Part shown: piece after piece, positions 14,201-24,841 of the stretch
How positions within the stretch are numbered: position 1 is the first letter of the stretch
Layout of the letters: every line of letters starts with the position of its first letter
DNA from: Cardiocondyla obscurior
Taxonomy: Eukaryota; Arthropoda; Insecta; Hymenoptera; Formicidae
Assembly: GCF_019399895.1 (NCBI RefSeq)
Contig: NC_091882.1
Location: 3,162,001 to 3,226,000 of the forward strand
Direction: 5' to 3'
DNA: 64,000 nt
Notes under the pieces: generated by a model
What the model was told of the DNA's origin: nothing
What the model saw: the letters and a program-made list of their open reading frames with translations, nothing else
Database searches by the model: none
Program-made: the position numbers and the translations under genes

Positions 14201-17200
14201 GACGTCTCAATGCAATCGCGACGATTGATGCGACCTGTATGCGACGCAAAATGCAGATCGCGAAAGGAACAAACGCGCGTTTGTCAAACGAGACAAAAAA
14301 AAAAAATTTTGGAAGAAAAAACGACACACGCTGGTCGTAAATCAGCAATCAGTCCGGTGGATCTAGCGTTATCGACGAGAAATGAACGGTGACAAATCCG
14401 ACAACGCTAATGAAAAATCACGGGCGATAGACATCGTTCGCGAGGACGGCGAAACTACGAAGGGTAGTGTCGAAGGGTGTCGATGAAGGGTTCGAGGGTG
14501 GCGAGAGGGAGAAGGTCGACGGACCGGTCCGACGGCGGACATAAAGCAGACCATGCTGCTGACTTTATGGATTCGATTATTCGTGCTTGCTGCCTGTGCT
14601 ACGTAGTTCTCTCTTTCTCTTTTTTTTTTTCTCACTCTCTCTTTCCCTCCCGATCGCCGGACGGGAACGAGAAGGGACGGGAAGGTGGCTTCGCGGAGCA
14701 TAATTTAAATTTATATCGAGCCCGGCCTCGGTGAGTTGGCAAGAATGCTCTACTGGCGCTATAAAAGCGATCGTGACGGAACTTGACGAGTTCTTTTTTT
14801 CCGCGAATTTTCGAACCCCGTTCTCCGGCCCTTCCCCTTTTCCCTCTTGCCGCAATTATTATTCATTCTTTTTCTTCTCGTTCCAATTTCGCGTGTATGT
14901 TTTATGCAATCTATATCGTTACACGGCGGAAGACTGTCGACGACAACGACGATGATGGCGCGCGTTTGCAATTCTATCTGTACGTAACAAGCGATGTGGG
15001 AACAATACGACGACATGCCGTTTATATAATTTATCACACTCGACTAGATTTAACTGCGCAAATTTCACCACTCCGAATGTAAATTATTGTATAAATTAAT
15101 TAGAATACCGCGCCGGGCGGCGTCTCGATTTATACTTAATTAATTTTACGCGCCGCGTTCAAGAAATTATATTACAGTTTCAGAAGTTCGATAAACGGCA
15201 AAGGAATTGTTATCTCAAAGAGACGTTACATTTTGAGTTTCCAGAAAATGCAATTATTTCACGGGATGTACCGTCGCATGTCGAATGTCATTTAATTAAC
15301 TGCTTTATTAATCAACAAAAACGGATCGAATGCAGCAATAACTGAAACGTAACGGTTGCGCTGGAAATTTCTCTTGGTGTTTCCGCGAAATATGATTTCT
15401 CTCAACGGTAGCCTTTGCTCTCAGACCATTAGGGAGGCAAAAGGGACCAGAATAAAGACTTTTCAATCGGGTTTATTCAGGCCGGTGGTATACACCCCTA
15501 GTGCTTGCCGCTTCTCTTTGGAGAAATTGGAAGAACACAGAGGAAACGGAACCTGAAACGCCGCGCCGTTCCGGAAAAATGGTGCAACGGAAATTGGAAT
15601 TGTCCCCTCTAATTTTACGTACCAGAAATGACTTGATCGCGAACGAATCGAGAGACAGAGAGAGCGACGTGAGCCATCCGAATACAAATACCTTACCGCA
15701 AAGGACCTCACTTAACGCGGGATACTATCGACGAGATCACGTTCGTGACTCGCTAAAAACTTGAAATAAAACGCAAACTTTATCTACGCGAATATTTCGC
15801 GTCTTTGTTTTATTAATTTTAAAAAAAGCATTTTTATTTCTATGTTTCATGTTCGTTTATTTTTTCAGCTATACTGTATGTGGTATCATTTACTATTTTT
15901 TTCTTTTTTTTTCTGTCGCGCTTCTAAAATATTTAAAAAATAATTTTTAATAATGAAATAAAACTTTGTAAATAAAAGATACAGCTTGTTATTTTTTTTT
16001 TACTATGTAAAATGGATTATGTAAAAACTAATCAAGAAATGTGAGGATTCAATTTTGTTAAAATGCCAAGTTACATTTCTTTATTGCGACAAAAATAAAT
16101 TATATCTCGTAATCTTTAATAAATAATTTTTGGAACGTGAATGATAAATTCACAGCGCGACAATACCAACTTCGATTCCAAGAGAATATTATAGATTTTA
16201 ATCGAAAGCTTCGTGCTCCGTTTTCTGCATCGAAATTCATACGTTTACAAGACCCTTCTTCGTTTCCGTCTGCGCGCTCTCTAGGAGATTACTCAATCTC
16301 GAGTTTCGCCCTATGAAAACCGCCGTTCGAGCCCTACGAGGAAAATCCGCCGACAATCGAAGGCTGCAACCACTCCCGTCGATCCACTCGCAGTATTTTC
16401 GATCCGCGTCTCGAGCCGGTTTAGCATCGAGACGCCGCAGCTACCGTTCGGTCCATTCCGCGGACAAAGAGGGATTAGCATAGGAATTACTTCCGGTCGA
16501 ACGATAAAGCCCCGACGCGCGGAAAGTTCAAAGCCGACAACGCGGACTCGTTGCACGCCATGCACGGCAACCAAACCCTTCCTCCCCTCCTCCTGACTAC
16601 ATTTCTCGACGAAGGAAATTGACGCGCGCCCCCGATATCATTCCCGTTGCGAAAAGGATTCGAGCCCTTGCCGCTGGATGCACCGAAGGGCCGGACCGAT
16701 CGGATTTTCGATGCGGCATGCCCTGACTTTCGTCGCCGACGACGGGATCGTCGATTGGAACGATCGAGCGGAACGAGGCGACCGGAAGATTGAATTCCCT
16801 TCTTTTCCTTCCGGTTAAAAAAAAAAAAAATTTTTTTTACCCTTTTCATTTTCGCGTTTCCTGCCCATTCCCCTCCCTTCTCTTTTTTTTTTTCCTTTCT
16901 TTTTTATATCGCGTGTACGAGTGACAAGAACCGTTCCATCGATCGTGTTATCATGCGGGATTCGCGTTAGATAGTCGGACTTTCGGCGTCGCTGCTACCG
17001 AGACCGGGCGAACTACGAGAGTAGAATAATAACATGCAGCGATCTCGTCTGTCGAACGAGAGGCTCGTGTGCTCTGTAAATTGCTTGTCGAGCGGGAATT
17101 TGATACTTGGAGCATGTGCCATGTAAAACGCTGTTTGTTTGCATTGTCGTTTATTGCGAAACGTGACTGCGAGGGAGGAATTCATTCGCATAGCCGATGA

Positions 17201-17445
17201 TCACGCTCTGTCAGATTAATGACTTTCTATACCCCTGTCTTTCCCCCTAGCTGGCTAACTGAGAAATATACGACGAAAGCCGAATAAAGAAGCGAGTTCT
17301 GCATAAGAACAGAGTTGCTAACCGCCGTTTTTTTTTTTACTGTTATTTAATAATTTAAAACTAATGAAAAACTTAATGTTTTACAGTATTGTAATTAATC
17401 CCACCCAATTTTTGATAACTAAAAATAATTAAATTCATTAAAGAT
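8290..17445. other. Intergenic or intronic DNA, no gene recognised
   Basis: A mosaic of AT-rich and CpG-rich stretches. Open frames up to about 120 codons overlap each other on both strands and show no family motif. A TATAAAGG sequence near 10304 could be a TATA box, but no gene follows it. Purine-rich stretches occur at 11930-12300, and a poly-A/poly-T palindrome lies at about 16817-16838. No RNA gene or mobile-element core is recognised. Confidence 0.55.
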
Positions 17446-17575
17446 GATTTACGCAAGGCTTTTTTTTATATTATTTTACGTTTTTCTTATTTTACGCGAT
17501 GGGACTTTATTTTATTATTTTATTTTATTTCGCAATTTTAATATGTGTTAGTATTATAAAAAATTAAAAACTTAC

Positions 17576-17614
17576 AGTTTCGATGCGCAGCAACGGAGTT
17601 TATACGATGATGAT
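17576..17614 (-). ncRNA. Small exon module of the spliced repeat, copy A
   Basis: A 39-nt segment bounded on the minus strand by a pyrimidine-rich TTACAG acceptor and a strong GTAAGT donor. Its core AACTCCG.TGCTGCGCATCGA aligns with the equivalent segments of copy B (27177-27208) and copy C (61306-61346), which have the same splice boundaries. The exon call is inferred from sequence only. Confidence 0.5.
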
Positions 17615-17907
17615 CTGTAACATAAAAATAAAAAATTCATGAAAAAGCGTTCAACATATTATTTAATATTAAAAAAAAAAATATTATTGCGTGACTTTAA
17701 TAAGTTTTCAATTTGCATGATTAAATCAAATTTATTTATTATTAATTAAAAGAAAGATTTTAAAGAAATTAAGCTATTGTAAAATTAAATATTTTTCTCT
17801 ACTATAAATTACTAAACTCCATTACTTGTAATCCATAAAAAAATAACCAAGTAATCGCGACAAAAAAAAAAAACTATTAATATTGTACAAATAAAAATTA
17901 TTCTTAC

Positions 17908-18115
17908 CCGAGGGTTGCTCCGTTGGCGCAGGACGCCTCTCCAAGGCCTCCTCCTCCTCCCAGATGGGACGTGACGAGTCATCTCTCCACGCACTGGAAA
18001 CTCGCGGACTCTCGCGAAAGCCGCGGATTATAAATAAAAAAAAAAATAAAAAAAGAAAAAAACGCACGACACTACTTTACGGCACTCCCGAGAAAAATCG
18101 ACGAACCGTCCTAAT
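17908..18115 (-). ncRNA. Main exon module of the spliced repeat, copy A
   Basis: A 208-nt segment between CTGTTTCAG and GTAAGAAT on the minus strand. Its hallmark is a purine block GGAGGAGGAGGAGGCCT followed by GGAGAGGCGTCCTGCG, closely matched in copies B and C. An ATG (ATGACTCG) sits at the same place in all three copies. The frames after it diverge: copy A continues into an arginine-rich stretch, while copy C meets a stop after eight codons. A non-coding role is therefore favoured. Confidence 0.5.
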
Positions 18116-18579
18116 CTGAAACAGAAAGAAAAAAAGATTTTATTCATTAGCGACAAATCAAGTATTAATTTGCTGTAAAAATGTATAATTAGTCCGTACG
18201 TATTCGTTGCGGAAAATTAATTCAGTGCGAACAAAAACCCGCTAACGAAGCTCGTTACGTAAATCCGGCCATTTTGCACGAAGCAGTGATGTGAACATTG
18301 CGCGCGAGTCTCGTACGCCGCGAAATTGTCTTACATCGCAGGGTTGTCGTTAAATTCACGCAACGTAGACGCCGAATCAGCCATCTTGTCCGGTATAGCA
18401 ATGAAAAATTACTGAGCGCGCGAGTTATGTACGCCGCCTGTACCGTTGACCTTGTCCTTGCCTGCCCGCTACGCAACGATATTACGTTCCACGCGAAAAT
18501 GCCTAGCGAATATTTATCCTTCCGAACTTCTCACCGTAAATACGTCGCGGTTCTCGTTGATCAAATCCTACATCGAGTG

Positions 18580-18615
18580 AGCTCCGAGCGAGCTCCGACC
18601 GAACTGCACGACGAT
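18580..18615 (-). promoter_or_regulatory. Possible initiator/downstream promoter of spliced repeat copy A
   Basis: On the minus strand, GCAGTTCGGTCGGAGCTCG aligns with TCAGTTCGGAGCTCGG at 60581-60596, upstream of copy C. The arthropod initiator consensus TCAGT followed by a GC-rich CGGAGC-type element is typical of TATA-less insect promoters. Here the initiator is imperfect (GCAGT). A donor-like TTACG|GTGAG follows about 70 nt downstream. Confidence 0.3.
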
Positions 18616-18791
18616 TAACTTTCAAGACAACCAACGGCATTTCCATCGGTCGCGTTACGGAAGTTCCGCGCCCGACGGAATCGCCGCCGACGGAATCAAA
18701 GTCAATTGTCGATCAGCTGCTCGGAGCACGATTAAAGTGAGCCTGAAACGACCTTTCGTGGGTTACGCGATCGTCGCAGAGAACGGAATAG

Positions 18792-19050
18792 AATTAATCG
18801 AGAGGTCAGACTCACCTCACGGGAAAGGAGAATGATCTCGGGTGCTTCATGTACGGAGAGGATGGACAGGAGAACGATATTACGCCCGAATTGTACCGCA
18901 ATCTGTCTGTTATACGCGAGCCTATCTTCCGCAGATCCTACGTCGATGGCAGCAGGGGACAGACTAAAGTAAGGCGGATACGCAGCCGTACGTGCAGTGC
19001 TCGGAGTCGTACGACCGATCTTCGTCGAGCGGGCCCGAGCACGCCCGAGA
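18792..19050 (-). repeat. Tandem exon-like unit 1 (pairs with 19143-19400)
   Basis: About 260 bp that recur almost unchanged 350 bp downstream. On the minus strand the core 18963-18816 is 148 nt, flanked by CTTACTTTAG (acceptor) and GTGAGT (donor). Both copies keep a frame without stops across the exon. The three core differences between the copies are two synonymous and one Val/Ile on the minus strand. On the plus strand they are one synonymous and two amino-acid changes. Protein family not recognised. Confidence 0.55.
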
Positions 19051-19142
19051 TTTGCTCGCGCATCTTTCTCATCTTCTAGCTAGGTTAACGCGTTCGCGAG
19101 AAAAATTCCAGAGTTATGCGACCGACTCGGAGTACAAAATAT

Positions 19143-19400
19143 AATTAATCGAGGAACAATTTTACCTCACGGGAAAGGAGAATGATCTCGGGTGCTTCAT
19201 GTATGGAGAGGATGGACAGAAGAACGATATTACGCCCGAATTGTACCGCAATCTGTCTGTTGTACGCGAGCCTATCTTCCGCAGATCCTACGTCGATGGC
19301 AGCAGGGGACAGACTAAAGTAAGACGGATACGCAGCCGTACGTGCAGTGCTCGGAGTCGTACGACCGATCCTGGTCGAGTGCACCCGAGCACGCCCGACG
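19143..19400 (-). repeat. Tandem exon-like unit 2 (pairs with 18792-19050)
   Basis: Second copy of the unit. The equivalent 148-nt exon-like core is 19313-19166 on the minus strand, with acceptor CTTACTTTAG and donor GTAAAA. Homology fades near 19400. The intervening about 90 bp differs between the copies. Present only in copy A of the spliced repeat, not in copy B. Confidence 0.55.
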
Positions 19401-19764
19401 TAAAACAGAGTTCGTCACGTAATATTATTTTAAATATTGCGCCGAATATTATTCCGAATATTCATTTTAAGATACCACGAATTTGTAACGCGATGGATAC
19501 ATCGCGATTCTCGTCAATTATATCAATTGTTTTTACTTTTCGTAATCATTAAAAATAAATTTTATAATTAATGTATATGCATATAAAAATTACCTACACG
19601 GTATAGTATATGAATTTAAGGAATAAAAAACGTTTCAATTAACATATACATTCGTAGTTGATCGCTGAAAATTATTTTAATTTAATTAATCAAATTATAA
19701 ATAATTTAAATAATTTAATTAGAAATAAAATCAAATTTAATTTCAAAGGTTTTTTTTTTAATTA

Positions 19765-22700
19765 CAAAAAAAAGAAAAAAAAAACCGAAAAGCAAATGTC
19801 ACGCGCCTTGTGATGTCCGGTATTTAATAAAAAAAATAAAAAGACACCTCACGATTCTCGTTAAAGTTTGCATTTGGAGTTTTATCCAGCTCACTTTTCC
19901 CCCACAAATTTTATGTTCAAAGAGGAAAAGTTCATAGAAGAAAGAATAAATGTTATTACTCGGGGAGAATGACATCAGACGTCGTTTCATGAACTCGGAA
20001 ACGAGAGCTTCCGCAGAACGGGATCGAAGACCAAACACGCGGAAAATCGACGCGTAAAATACGAGAAACAAAGATGATAGATGAGTAAAATTTCATTCGA
20101 TATGTAATCAGATGCCACTGCGATCGTTACGGGGATATTGGCGAGAAATGAAGTTTATCGCCTCGAACTTCATCATCGTTTCACGATCAAGAGAGCTGGG
20201 GATCGGCGGTCTGGTTTTATACAGAGAAATTCTCGAACGGCAAGGAATATTTCCGCGTTTAAATGGAGTCACGGCGTGGAGGGGAAAAAAGCAGAGCGAA
20301 AGCGAGGAAAAACACGTCGATACAAGTGGAAAGACGAGAATGGAGGAGCGAGTTATGCGGTGACGTTCGCGGAATATTATTTGAAATACAGCGCGACGTT
20401 AATATTCTACTTTATATCGAACCGAAGAGACAAAGTAAAAAAGTTTCGCCCGGCGAAATGAGAGGGGTGCCGTTTCCTTCGCTCTTTCGGAAAATCTATC
20501 TCCTTTTATTGAGCCTTGTCTCGCCAGCGAAAAGGGAGAAATGAGAACGTCGAAGACCTCCGATGCAGTAATTAATGTTATCACGAAATAAGATTAATAA
20601 AGTAATATTGTTCGCAAACTCTCGCAGTAAATTACTTCCATTTCTTATTCCGTCATATTATATCGTATCAAAGTATAAAGTTTTTAGATTCACAATACGT
20701 TTCCTACTTTAATTCCAAATATATTTTTACGAGGAAAAATATATATATACGCGCATGTATTTGGAAATTCGGCTTTTCCTTAAATTTAAATTACAAGTTA
20801 TCGACGCGTGTGAATTGAATTATTTAACAGGCTCGACGCGACGGTTATCATCGCCGTGGCGTAAATGGAACGGGTGCGATAAATTCAACCGGAACCGTCG
20901 CGATTCGTTTATTTCAAGCGCGGTTTTCCAAATGTTCGGAAGATTCGGCGGGCCTCCCCGCGTAAACGGCTCTACCCGCGTAATTTATAACGTGTCGTTG
21001 CGAATGAGGAAAGTTAAGCGGTCGGCCGCGTCGTATCTCCGAGTTGGAAATGCCTCCGAGGTCTTTAAAAGTCCCGCAAACTTCATTAAGAAATTCGGCG
21101 CCCCGGGGCACAAGCGCATCCGTTCTCGCTGTATAATATACGAAAAGTCCGGCGCGACGGAAAAAGAACTTTTAAATTTAGTTGGCTTAACTGACTCCGC
21201 CCGGCAGTTTAAATGAAATTACATGATTTCGGTACGGGACGAGAGACTTAACGACTTGCCACTCCCCCGGCTCGCTCATAACGTAACTCCCCAGTTGATA
21301 TACATCGAAACGAGCCGGATTCCCCAGATGAACTAGAAAAGTTGGCCCGCCACCGTCATTAAGTCGACCCCGCTAACTAACTCGTAACGTCTTTATCTAT
21401 CCAACGATGATAACGGAATCGATAAAAGTCACTTAGCATGTTGCAAATTATTCAAACCGAGCTGGACGTAATAAAATCAACTATAACGATTTGAGATTAA
21501 GATAAGTTGATAGATACCGGCGATTCGTCTATTTAATTATCATTTATTTCGTTTAAAAGTTAGGACGCTATTTTTTTTATTACCTACAGCGTTTCTTAAA
21601 AAAAAAAAAAAATGTTTATTCCTTAAATAATCTATCGTATAATCTTCACGATCGAAAGTACGCGACATGCACATGCAAGCGGGATTTCGTACGTATACAT
21701 ATATCGTGACTTGTTTCATTGTCGACAGTGTTTCCCGTTGTATCGATTGCTCGTTGCAGCCTATAATTCGATTTATGCTGCTCGGGAGCATTTTGCTTGC
21801 CGACAAAGTGGACGGCGCTAGCACAGCCGTGAAAAGACCGAGAAACGAAATAGGTAACTCGACGAGACAAGGCACTCGTGTAATCAAGGAAACGATCAAA
21901 TTATAGCTACTTGCTGATTGCTCGCCCACAGGGAAATTACCCTCTCTTTACTCGGTCGACGATACTTGGCAGCTCAAACCTTTAATTAGTATTCATAATT
22001 AAACGTTTCCTTTTCCGTTTGACTCGATACGCGACGCAATCGCGGTGGAACGGCGCGTACGCGAGAAATACAACGCGATGGGCAAAACGAAACGCTTCGG
22101 TGTCTCTTTAAAAAGTGATACGCCGCTCGAATCACGCAGAATAGTAAATCGTCGCGTACGCGATTGCTATTAGATTTTTTTGCGATACGCGACCGACCGT
22201 CAGTTTTATCTCTGGCCACCGACGACTGTTATCAGTCGCAGATTGAATTCTTAGATTTATGCACAAAGTCAGTCGAAATTAAAGTTAATGAGAGCAGTTT
22301 ACGAGGAACGGTGTCCGAAGCGAATGAAGAGATGGACGACGTCGAGAAGTAGCGTCGTTTCATTCGCAAATTCTGACACCAGAGAAGTATTAACACATTC
22401 TAACTTTTTCGACGGAAGTTTTTTTTTTTTTTTTTTTATTTACGCGTCACTCTAAATCCGGTTACTTAGCAAATTGAATCGCGCGAATTCAAAGTTTAGA
22501 AAACATTTTGATCGGGCGACGAGACTATAAACCGGTCGCAGAAGTGGCACGAAGACTTTTATTTCCCGTCGTTTCGTTTCTTTCAGATCAAAACTGTTTG
22601 CACTTTACATATTAAAAATATCGCGCAGTACGCTCAGATATTATATGTATAAAATCATATAAATATCAATAAAAATCACAAAGCCTGAATACAGAATGAT

Positions 22701-23610
22701 TTAGTGAAACTGAAAAATATTTAAATAACGTATAATATGTTTAAAATATTTAGATAAAAAAATGCTAACAATTCTTTAATTTACTTTAAATTATTCTGTA
22801 TTAAAATAACGGCAATTTATTCTAATCATATATTTGCTTGTGTACGTCGTTTCGTTTTCTTTCTTTCGTAAATTTCATTCTGTGGTTTATCTCGTCGATA
22901 ACAAGATCGTACGATTGCCGTCTCACGGAGGAGACCCTGCGGATATTGATTAGATAGATGTTGGCGCGATACGGCGTCTATTTTCAACGGCATGAATTAT
23001 CGAATTAACAGCGCGGCCTAAGTACATCCTCGTCTAATTAGCTGTCGATGCCCGCGTCGCGTTGTCGTGTAAACATTCGAACATGCTTGTGTCGAACGAA
23101 GCGTGTCGCGACGATTAACGGCCTCGAATTGAATTCCGCCCTATTGCATGGGTTCCGAGCGGGACACGGACCAACTTGGATGGCCGCGGGATACGCAAGG
23201 ACCATAATTACGGACCGCGTAAGCGTATCGAAAGGGGCTGCGTATCGATAACGGCGACGGGGGGAAGAGGGACGGAAGCAATTCCATGGCCGTCAGCAAG
23301 CCGTAGTTCTAAGGTGGGTCAACTATCGGGCGGAAACGCATCTGATCGGAGGGAAATCCTAGATTTCCCCCGAGGACTTCTTCGGGAAACACCGATAGTC
23401 CGACGGACTGGTGCCTCGCGCGAGTCTCTACCTACCTCCCCATGCCTTGCTTTCATGTCGCACCATGTACTATCCAATACTCGAATTCAATTTGAACCCG
23501 CCTCGATAGTTTGCTTTGCCGCTCGCGCCGTTTGAAAATGATCTAAAGTAATTTTTCAGGGGACAGAATTTAAGAAAAAAAAAAAAAAATGTAACATACA
23601 TATACGTATA
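19765..23610. other. Intergenic DNA, no gene recognised
   Basis: CpG-rich blocks alternate with AT-rich ones. The longest frame (20755-21216, 153 codons, plus) has no recognisable domain, contains a run of CpG-derived arginines and lacks splice or promoter context, so it is not called. A T-run lies at about 22421-22437. Nothing else stands out. Confidence 0.55.
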
Positions 23611-23668
23611 AATATTATATGTATACATGTGTGTAGGTATTATGCTTAGTATTAAGATATATCTTTCA

Positions 23669-23787
23669 GACAACGTCCATTCCACGTTGAAAACGCCAGT
23701 TCTCGTCCGATCACTGAAGCTAAGCAGCGTTGGGCACGGTCAGTACTTGGATGGGTGACCGCTTGGGAACACCGTGTGATGTTGTCT
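23669..23787 (+). rRNA. 5S ribosomal RNA gene, full length
   Basis: A 119-nt match to eukaryotic 5S rRNA from the 5-prime stem to the 3-prime stem. Conserved blocks include TCTCGTCCGATCAC, the internal box A region AAGCTAAGCAGCG and the box C region GGATGGGTGACCGCTTGGGA. The terminal stem GACAACGTC/GATGTTGTC pairs over nine positions (one G-U). Insect 5S usually begins GCCAAC and ends GTTGGC. The second position here is A with a matching U at the other end, a compensatory change that supports a functional fold. A T-run follows at 23789-23794 as Pol III terminator. An AT-rich GATATATC lies just upstream. The RNA would be a component of the large ribosomal subunit. Confidence 0.9.
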
Positions 23788-23788
23788 C

Positions 23789-23794
23789 TTTTTT
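23789..23794 (+). terminator. Pol III T-run terminator of the plus-strand 5S gene
   Basis: Six T residues directly after the 5S 3-prime end, the standard Pol III stop signal. Confidence 0.75.
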
Positions 23795-23837
23795 GCCTTA
23801 TTGTTGAATAACTTTTTAATAATTTTAACAATAAGGC

Positions 23838-23849
23838 AAAAAAAAAAAA
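23838..23849 (-). terminator. Pol III T-run terminator of the minus-strand 5S gene
   Basis: An A-run on the plus strand, read as about 12 T residues on the minus strand, immediately after the 3-prime end of the inverted 5S gene. It is longer than its partner at 23789-23794, one of the few differences between the palindrome arms. Confidence 0.7.
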
Positions 23850-23968
23850 AGACAACATCACACGGTGTTCCCAAGCGGTCACCCATCCAAGTACTGACCG
23901 TGCCCAACGCTGCTTAGCTTCAGTGATCGGACGAGAACTGGCGTTTTCAACGTGGAATGGACGTTGTC
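23850..23968 (-). rRNA. 5S ribosomal RNA gene, full length, inverted copy
   Basis: Identical over all 119 nt to the plus-strand 5S gene at 23669-23787 and facing it tail to tail. All internal control regions (box A, intermediate element, box C) and the terminal stem are intact, so both copies could be transcribed. If either polymerase failed to stop at its T-run it would read the antisense strand of the partner gene about 60 bp away. Confidence 0.88.
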
Positions 23969-24024
23969 TGAAAGATATATCTTAATACTAAGTATAATAC
24001 CTACACACATGTATACATATAATA

Positions 24025-24841
24025 AAAATTATAATGCATGTGTATGTATATATGAGCAGAAATATGGTCTCGATAATCTTGAGATTGGAAATAGTTAAAT
24101 ATTAATGTCGTAAATGGACGAAAACCGGCAGGAGGGCAACGACAGGCTGAAGCGAGAACATTGAGATCGTCAATACCAAAGGAAAGTTTGAGAAACAGGG
24201 ACATTCTCCTCCACCTTGAGTCGGTGGCCGAATAGTGCACTCTCGTGTCACGCTGCCGCATTCATAAATTGGTTAGAACTTAGCGAAACCGACTAGCACT
24301 GTCCAATTAGCTCTCCGATGTTGTTCAGTGTAATAATAAACTATGCCGAAATAATGAGTGGATAGAATTATTATAAATATGTTTAAAGCTAGTATTCCGT
24401 ACTTGATTCTTTTTAACATTTTCATAAATTAAACATAAGTCTCAATTTTTCAAATAATTTTGCAATAAAATTTTTTACATCTGTCTTAAAATTATTTTAA
24501 GCCGACAGCTTGTTAGATAATTAACTATTGATCGAGAGAACACAGTTTGCAGTCAATTTTCCAAAGCTTTACGCTCTTAACTTTTTTTTAAGTGTGTTAA
24601 TTATTAAATTTCTACAATGATAAACTAGACGAACGAATCTCTTGTCAAAAAAAAAATGTACAGCTATGATAATTTTTTTTTTTAACTAGTAATCTTGTTA
24701 CAATTTATAAGCAAAAATACTGCGAAGACGAATCTAATTTATCGCGTAGATTTATTTAAATTCGCAATCAGTACTCACGACATTTAAAATACGTATCTGA
24801 CTAAAAATAATCCTCGACTCACGCATTCGTCATTTTTTCAG
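24025..24841. other. Spacer upstream of the AMP-binding pseudogene
   Basis: No coding frame. The missing first exon of the pseudogene that starts at 24842 should lie here. No short ATG exon ending in a phase-0 GT donor was found. A TCAGT occurs near 24324 but lacks a TATA-like partner and an open frame. Confidence 0.5.

Larger units (their letters stand above)
17450..19760 (-). repeat. Spliced dispersed repeat, copy A (long form)
   Basis: This block shares its two flanks and its central exon-like modules with copy B (27045-28135). Two exon modules are also shared with copy C (60900-61346, plus strand). Read on the minus strand it has a possible initiator near 18607, a short exon about 18605-18535 ending in a GTGAG donor, and a 208-nt exon 18115-17908. 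A 39-nt exon 17614-17576 follows, bounded by TTACAG and GTAAGT. Copy A carries about 1.3 kb more internal sequence than copy B, including two tandem 148-nt exon-like units. No conserved protein is encoded. It may be a family of spliced non-coding RNA genes or the leader region of an undescribed retroelement. Confidence 0.6.
23613..24024. repeat. Palindrome built from two convergent 5S rRNA genes
   Basis: The two halves are reverse complements about a centre near 23818. Each arm holds a complete 119-bp 5S gene plus about 55 bp of matching upstream flank. The gene parts are identical. The flanks differ at about one base (23644 versus its partner), and the terminator runs differ in length (6 T versus 13). 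The arms stop matching near 23613 and 24024, so the inversion duplicated one 5S unit with its 5-prime flank. About 60 bp of AT-rich sequence separates the genes. Recent origin is inferred from the near identity. An assembly or library fold-back artefact cannot be excluded from sequence alone. Confidence 0.85.

Noticed and set aside
20755..21216. 153-codon plus-strand open frame
   Set aside because: No domain, no splice or promoter context, CpG-driven arginine content and a shadow frame on the other strand. Taken as a chance frame.
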